In this document: one piece after another, positions 6,365 through 9,354 of the stretch | Position numbering within the stretch: the stretch's first letter is position 1 | How the letters are laid out: every line of letters starts with the position of its first letter | Source of the DNA: Pseudomonadota bacterium | GTDB lineage: Bacteria; Pseudomonadota; Alphaproteobacteria; Acetobacterales; Acetobacteraceae | Direction: 5' to 3' | Length of the DNA: 9,354 nucleotides | NCBI GenBank assembly: GCA_021826485.1 | Contig: JAKAZX010000141.1 | Location: forward strand, 1-9,354 | Notes under the pieces: generated by a model | What the model saw: only the letters and a program-made list of their open reading frames with translations | Told to the model about the DNA's origin: nothing | Databases searched by the model: none | Made by a program: the position numbers and the translations under genes

Positions 6365-7352
6365 CACGCGCTCCCGTGCTGCGCAGCCGCAGCAGGCTGG
6401 CGACACCATTCGGGCGCAGCAGCGCGACCAGCACGATCAGCGCGCCATAGATCATCAGGTCGCCGCCGCGCCCGGCGCCGCCGAGATAGCTGCGCGACAC
6501 CTCGCTGACCGGAACCTGGATCGCCGCGCCCAGCAGCGGCCCCCACAGCGTCCCGACGCCGCCGATCACCGCCGGCAGCGCGATCAGGATGGAAAGCTGC
6601 AAGGACAGCACGCTGTCCGGATCGATATAGCCGACATACTGCGCGAAGATCGCACCGCCGATGCCGGTCAGCCCGCCGCTGATCGCCGCCGCCGCCATCT
6701 TGCTCGGCAGCAGCCGCACCGCGAGGCTGCGCGCCGCCACCGGATCGTCGCGCATCGCCCGCCAGGCATAGCCCCAGCGCGACCCCTCGATCAGCCAGCT
6801 CGCCAGCCACGCCACCGCGGCGAAGGCAAGCACGACGTAATGGAACGGCAGCTTGCTGGTGCGGAACGCGAGGTCGATCCAGCTTTCCTGCGTGAACGGC
6901 ACGTAGACGCCGGTCGCCGCGCCGACGAAGTCCCAGTTCAGCACCAGAAGATAGCCGATCTGTGCGACCACCAGCGTGGCGATCGCGTAATAGTGGCCGG
7001 ACAGCCGGAAGCACGGCCAGCCCACCAGCAGTGCCGCCAGCCCCCCCGCGCCGCCGGCCACGAACATGCCCAGCGTCGGCGGCAGGCCGAGGCGCACGAA
7101 CAGCAGCGTGGAGACATAGCCGCCGATGCCGAAATACAGCGCATGGCCGAGCGAGATCTGCCCGCAATAGCCGCCCAGGATGTTCCACGCCTGCGCCAGC
7201 CCGGCATAAAGCAGCGTCAGGATCAGCAGGTTCTGGGTATAGACATCGCCGATCGGCAGCGGCAGCACGGCCAGCACCGCCAGCAGCACCGCGCCGCCCA
7301 GCAGCTCGCGCCGCCGCCGCCGCAGGATTGCGTTGTCCGTGTGTGCCGCCAT
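6348..7352 (-). CDS. livM: branched-chain/hydrophobic amino acid ABC transporter permease LivM
   Basis: This is an inner-membrane permease subunit pairing with LivH to form the translocation path. The 334-residue product starts with an arginine cluster (11-15), then hydrophobic segments from about 17 onward. The family hallmark GQISLGHALYFGIGGY is at 64-79. The cytoplasmic coupling loop that contacts the ATPase (WGYAWRAMRDDPVAARSLAV) is at about 193-212, followed by ISGGLTGIGGA. Length is normal for LivM. The ATG at 7352 shares its first base with the livH stop (TGATG arrangement), giving strong translational coupling and fixing the start. A longer open frame in the same phase reaches 7769 but would lie wholly antisense-free only by overlapping livH, and its extra residues look nothing like LivM. 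It overlaps livG by 17 bases. Confidence 0.95.
   Translation of the reverse strand: MAAHTDNAILRRRRRELLGGAVLLAVLAVLPLPIGDVYTQNLLILTLLYAGLAQAWNILGGYCGQISLGHALYFGIGGYVSTLLFVRLGLPPTLGMFVAGGAGGLAALLVGWPCFRLSGHYYAIATLVVAQIGYLLVLNWDFVGAATGVYVPFTQESWIDLAFRTSKLPFHYVVLAFAAVAWLASWLIEGSRWGYAWRAMRDDPVAARSLAVRLLPSKMAAAAISGGLTGIGGAIFAQYVGYIDPDSVLSLQLSILIALPAVIGGVGTLWGPLLGAAIQVPVSEVSRSYLGGAGRGGDLMIYGALIVLVALLRPNGVASLLRLRSTGARDARAA
6371..6375 (-). promoter_or_regulatory. ribosome binding site deciding the livG start
   Basis: GGGAG on the minus strand, 6 bases before ATG 6364 and inside the end of livM, favours 6364 over the in-frame ATG at 6409. Confidence 0.6.
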
Positions 7353-8227
7353 CACAGCCGCCCGAACAGGCCGCGCGGGCGGAACATCAGCACCGCAAGA
7401 TAGATCGCGAACATGCCGACCTGCTTCAACGAGGGCTCCAGCAGCAGCGCCGTCAGCGCCTCCACCTCGCCGATCAGCAGCCCGGCGAGCAGCGCGCCGA
7501 GCAGGCTGCCGAAGCCGCCGAGTGCCACGGTGACATAGGCGATCAGCGCGAAATCCGCCCCGACATTGGGGGAGACGTAGTAGAATTGCGCCAGCATCAC
7601 GCCCGCCACGCCCACGGTCGCGGAGCCGAGGCCCCAGCCGAGCGCGAAGATGTGGTCGCGGTTGATGCCGATCAGCGCCACCGCGTCGCGATCCTCCCGC
7701 GTCGCTTCCAGCGCGCGGCCGAACTCGGTGCGGGAAATCAGCAGCAGCACGGCGAAGGCGATCAGGCACACCACCGCGGCGGCCACCTGCGACAGCGGCA
7801 GATGCAGCCCGCCCAGCACCAGGCTGCGATCCGCGAGCAACCCGCCGGTGATGCTGCGGAAATCCCCGCCGAACGCGAACTGCGCAGCGCCGGTCAGGAA
7901 AATGCCGAGGCCGAAGGTGACGAAAATCTGCACCATGCCGCGATTGGTCGAAACACTCAGCGCGCGTGCGATCATGCCGCGATAGACGGCGGCGCCGAGC
8001 ACGAACAGCAGCACCACGACCACCGGCAGCTCCAGCAGCACGCCGGCGCCGGTCGCGGCGTGCAGCAGGAAGGCGGCGTACATTGCCAGCATCAGGAACT
8101 GGCCGTGGGCGAAATTCACCACGTCCATCAGCCCGAAGATCAGCGACAGCCCGGCCGCCACCAGCGCATAGACAAGGCCGGTCAGCAGGCCGAGCAGCAC
8201 GACCTGCAGGATCAGCGTCGCGGTCAC
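7352..8227 (-). CDS. livH: branched-chain/hydrophobic amino acid ABC transporter permease LivH
   Basis: This is the partner permease in the inner membrane. The 291-residue product has the LivH hallmarks: N-terminal GLVYALVAAGLSLIFG (17-32), then DVVNFAHGQFLML (35-47), and the ATPase-coupling loop TEFGRALEATREDRDAVALI (167-186). A later segment reads ALGGFGSLLGALLAGLLIGE, and the C-terminal end reads FRPRGLFGR as is usual. The start is GTG 8227, 10 bases after the substrate-binding gene stop; no in-frame ATG occurs until codon 34, which would remove the first membrane segment. No strong Shine-Dalgarno is visible, so translation probably depends on coupling to the upstream gene. livM follows with a one-base overlap. 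Confidence 0.95.
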   Translation of the reverse strand: MTATLILQVVLLGLLTGLVYALVAAGLSLIFGLMDVVNFAHGQFLMLAMYAAFLLHAATGAGVLLELPVVVVLLFVLGAAVYRGMIARALSVSTNRGMVQIFVTFGLGIFLTGAAQFAFGGDFRSITGGLLADRSLVLGGLHLPLSQVAAAVVCLIAFAVLLLISRTEFGRALEATREDRDAVALIGINRDHIFALGWGLGSATVGVAGVMLAQFYYVSPNVGADFALIAYVTVALGGFGSLLGALLAGLLIGEVEALTALLLEPSLKQVGMFAIYLAVLMFRPRGLFGRL

Positions 8228-8237
8228 GCGCGCGCGG

Positions 8238-9354
8238 CTACTTGCCGACGTTCCAGATCGGCTCCACGGTCGCCAGCGCGAACGGGAACACGGTGTGCCA
8301 GGTGCCGCCCTGGATCTGCTGGATCACCGGGTCGGCGCCGGTGTTCTGGCCGCTGGCATCGAAACTGACCTTGCGCCACGGCATGATCGTCTGCTCGCCC
8401 GGTATGTCGGTTGCCACCAGCGCCGCGCGCAGCGCCTCCGGCTTGGTGGAGCCGGCACGGTCGATGGCATCGGCCAGCACCTGCAACGCGGTGATCTCGC
8501 GCGAGGTCAGGTCGTTCAGGTCCTTTCCTGCGGTGGCACGGAACATCGCGTTCACGGGCGTGATCGCCGGGCGGGACTTGGTCGCATCCAGCGCGAAGGC
8601 GGAGCGGCTCATCACCCCTTCCGCCAGCTTGCCGATGGCGTCCAGGAAGCTCTGCTGCACGAAGCCGGCATCCTGTGCCAGCACCGCCCCGGGCGTGTAT
8701 CCCGTCTCGTGCATCTCGCGCATCAGCAGGATCGCGTCGCTGGTGTAGGAGGACGGCAGCAGCACATCCGCATTCGCCGCGTGCAGCCGCTCCACCTCGG
8801 TCGAGAGGGAAGGGGAGTTGGCGCGATAGCGGATGTCGGCGGCCACCTTGATCCCCGCCGCCTCCGCGTCCTTGCGCTGCACCGCGGCGCTGTCGCTGCC
8901 GAAGATCGAATCCTCATAGACCAGCGCCACGCTGTGCGCCGGCCGCCCGGTGCGCTCGCCGACCGCCTTGAGGAAGTCGAACATCGCGCCGGTGAACATC
9001 ACGTCGGTCGGCGAGGTGCGGAAAATCCAGCGCAGCCCGCGCTGCGTCAGGCTGGGGGAGGAGTTGTCGGCGGAGATGTAGGGGACCTGATAGCGTTCGG
9101 TCACCTGGCTGATGGTGACGGCGGTGGCGCTGGTGTAGCTGCCGATGATCGCCGCCACATGATCCTGGGTGATCAGCCGCTCCGCCTCAGCGCGCGCGGT
9201 CTGCGGGTTGTTCTGGCTGTCGGCGAACACCAGCCGCACATGCGCCCCGCCCAGATGGGCAAGCCCGCCGCCGCTGCCCAGCAGCATCGGCACGTCATGG
9301 TGGCCGTTGATGATCTCCGCCTCGGTCTGTAGGGCGGCGCGGGCGTCGATGCCG
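8238..9354 (-). CDS. HAAT-family periplasmic substrate-binding protein, N terminus beyond window edge
   Basis: This is the periplasmic receptor that captures the ligand for the LivHMGF-type importer (Peripla_BP_6 / leucine-binding-protein fold). About 371 codons are visible, with the frame open to the right edge. The GTG at 9293 is therefore internal: residues upstream of it (DARAALQTEAEIING) already match the family, and the signal peptide lies outside the window. Visible family features are VRLVFADSQNNPQTARAEAERLI near the N terminus (split by the usual helix), AAIIGSYTSATAVTISQV, VPYISADNSSPSLT, WIFRTSPTD, VALVYEDSIFGSD, and a C-terminal WKVSFD-like element (WRKVSFDASGQN). Order and strand make it the first gene of the five-gene operon. 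The ligand could be a branched-chain amino acid, another amino acid, an amide or an aromatic acid; sequence alone does not decide, so no gene symbol is given. Codon use is like its neighbours. Confidence 0.9.
   Translation of the reverse strand, partial: GIDARAALQTEAEIINGHHDVPMLLGSGGGLAHLGGAHVRLVFADSQNNPQTARAEAERLITQDHVAAIIGSYTSATAVTISQVTERYQVPYISADNSSPSLTQRGLRWIFRTSPTDVMFTGAMFDFLKAVGERTGRPAHSVALVYEDSIFGSDSAAVQRKDAEAAGIKVAADIRYRANSPSLSTEVERLHAANADVLLPSSYTSDAILLMREMHETGYTPGAVLAQDAGFVQQSFLDAIGKLAEGVMSRSAFALDATKSRPAITPVNAMFRATAGKDLNDLTSREITALQVLADAIDRAGSTKPEALRAALVATDIPGEQTIMPWRKVSFDASGQNTGADPVIQQIQGGTWHTVFPFALATVEPIWNVGK

Noticed and set aside
5706..7403. 565-residue plus-strand open frame antisense to livG and livM
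   Set aside because: Low-complexity Arg/Ala/Gln/His composition typical of the antisense of GC-rich genes; the opposite strand encodes clear LivG and LivM motifs.
6348..7769. 473-residue extension of LivM
   Set aside because: The added 139 residues overlap livH out of frame and are Arg/Ala-rich; the TGATG junction at 7350-7354 fixes the start.
6962..8368. 468-residue plus-strand open frame antisense to livM and livH
   Set aside because: Same shadow composition and no recognisable motif, while the minus strand carries LivM and LivH hallmarks throughout.
8295..9332. 345-residue plus-strand open frame antisense to the substrate-binding gene
   Set aside because: The minus strand is a clear Peripla_BP_6 protein; the plus-strand product has no family features.

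Overview
The window reads as a chromosomal segment of a very GC-rich alphaproteobacterium. The evidence is a FixL/FixJ/FixK oxygen-response set, an alphaproteobacterial-type ParC, and near-uniform G/C third positions. Rhodospirillales, perhaps Acetobacteraceae, is my best guess, but that placement is inference and nothing here proves it. Coding density is very high: only two gaps exceed 20 bases (2632-2740 and 4485-4579), and both look regulatory.

Layout, left to right. (1) The 3' five-sixths of parC (topoisomerase IV subunit A), plus strand, cut by the left edge just upstream of the catalytic tyrosine. (2) A compact oxygen-signalling island at 1918-4963. It contains a Crp/Fnr-family FixK-type regulator on the minus strand, a 109-base divergent promoter region, then fixJ and fixL on the plus strand four bases apart. 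After a 95-base gap comes a single-domain response-regulator receiver. (3) A five-gene branched-chain/hydrophobic amino-acid (HAAT) ABC transporter operon on the minus strand, in the order substrate-binding protein, livH, livM, livG, livF. The substrate-binding gene is cut by the right edge, so the operon promoter lies outside the window.

The island appears to encode a closed circuit. FixL is a soluble single-PAS kinase that retains every heme-pocket residue I can align from memory to Bradyrhizobium FixL, including the proximal histidine. It would phosphorylate FixJ when oxygen is low. A GTACGTAG element in the fixK/fixJ divergent region resembles a FixJ site and could drive fixK. A near-perfect FNR/FixK anaerobox (TTGATCCAGGTCAA, 4481-4494) overlaps the fixL stop codon and sits at class II spacing from a plausible -10 element in front of the receiver gene. 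The receiver is therefore a likely FixK target, and by position and size a candidate FixT-like feedback regulator of FixL. This wiring is the most interesting content of the window; its parts are known families, and the arrangement is what deserves testing.

The transporter operon is conventional in order and tight coupling (overlaps of 1, 17 and 14 bases, one 10-base gap). One oddity is that the LivG ATPase has a strongly degenerate ABC signature motif. I saw no tRNA, rRNA, CRISPR array, insertion sequence, prophage gene or attachment site.
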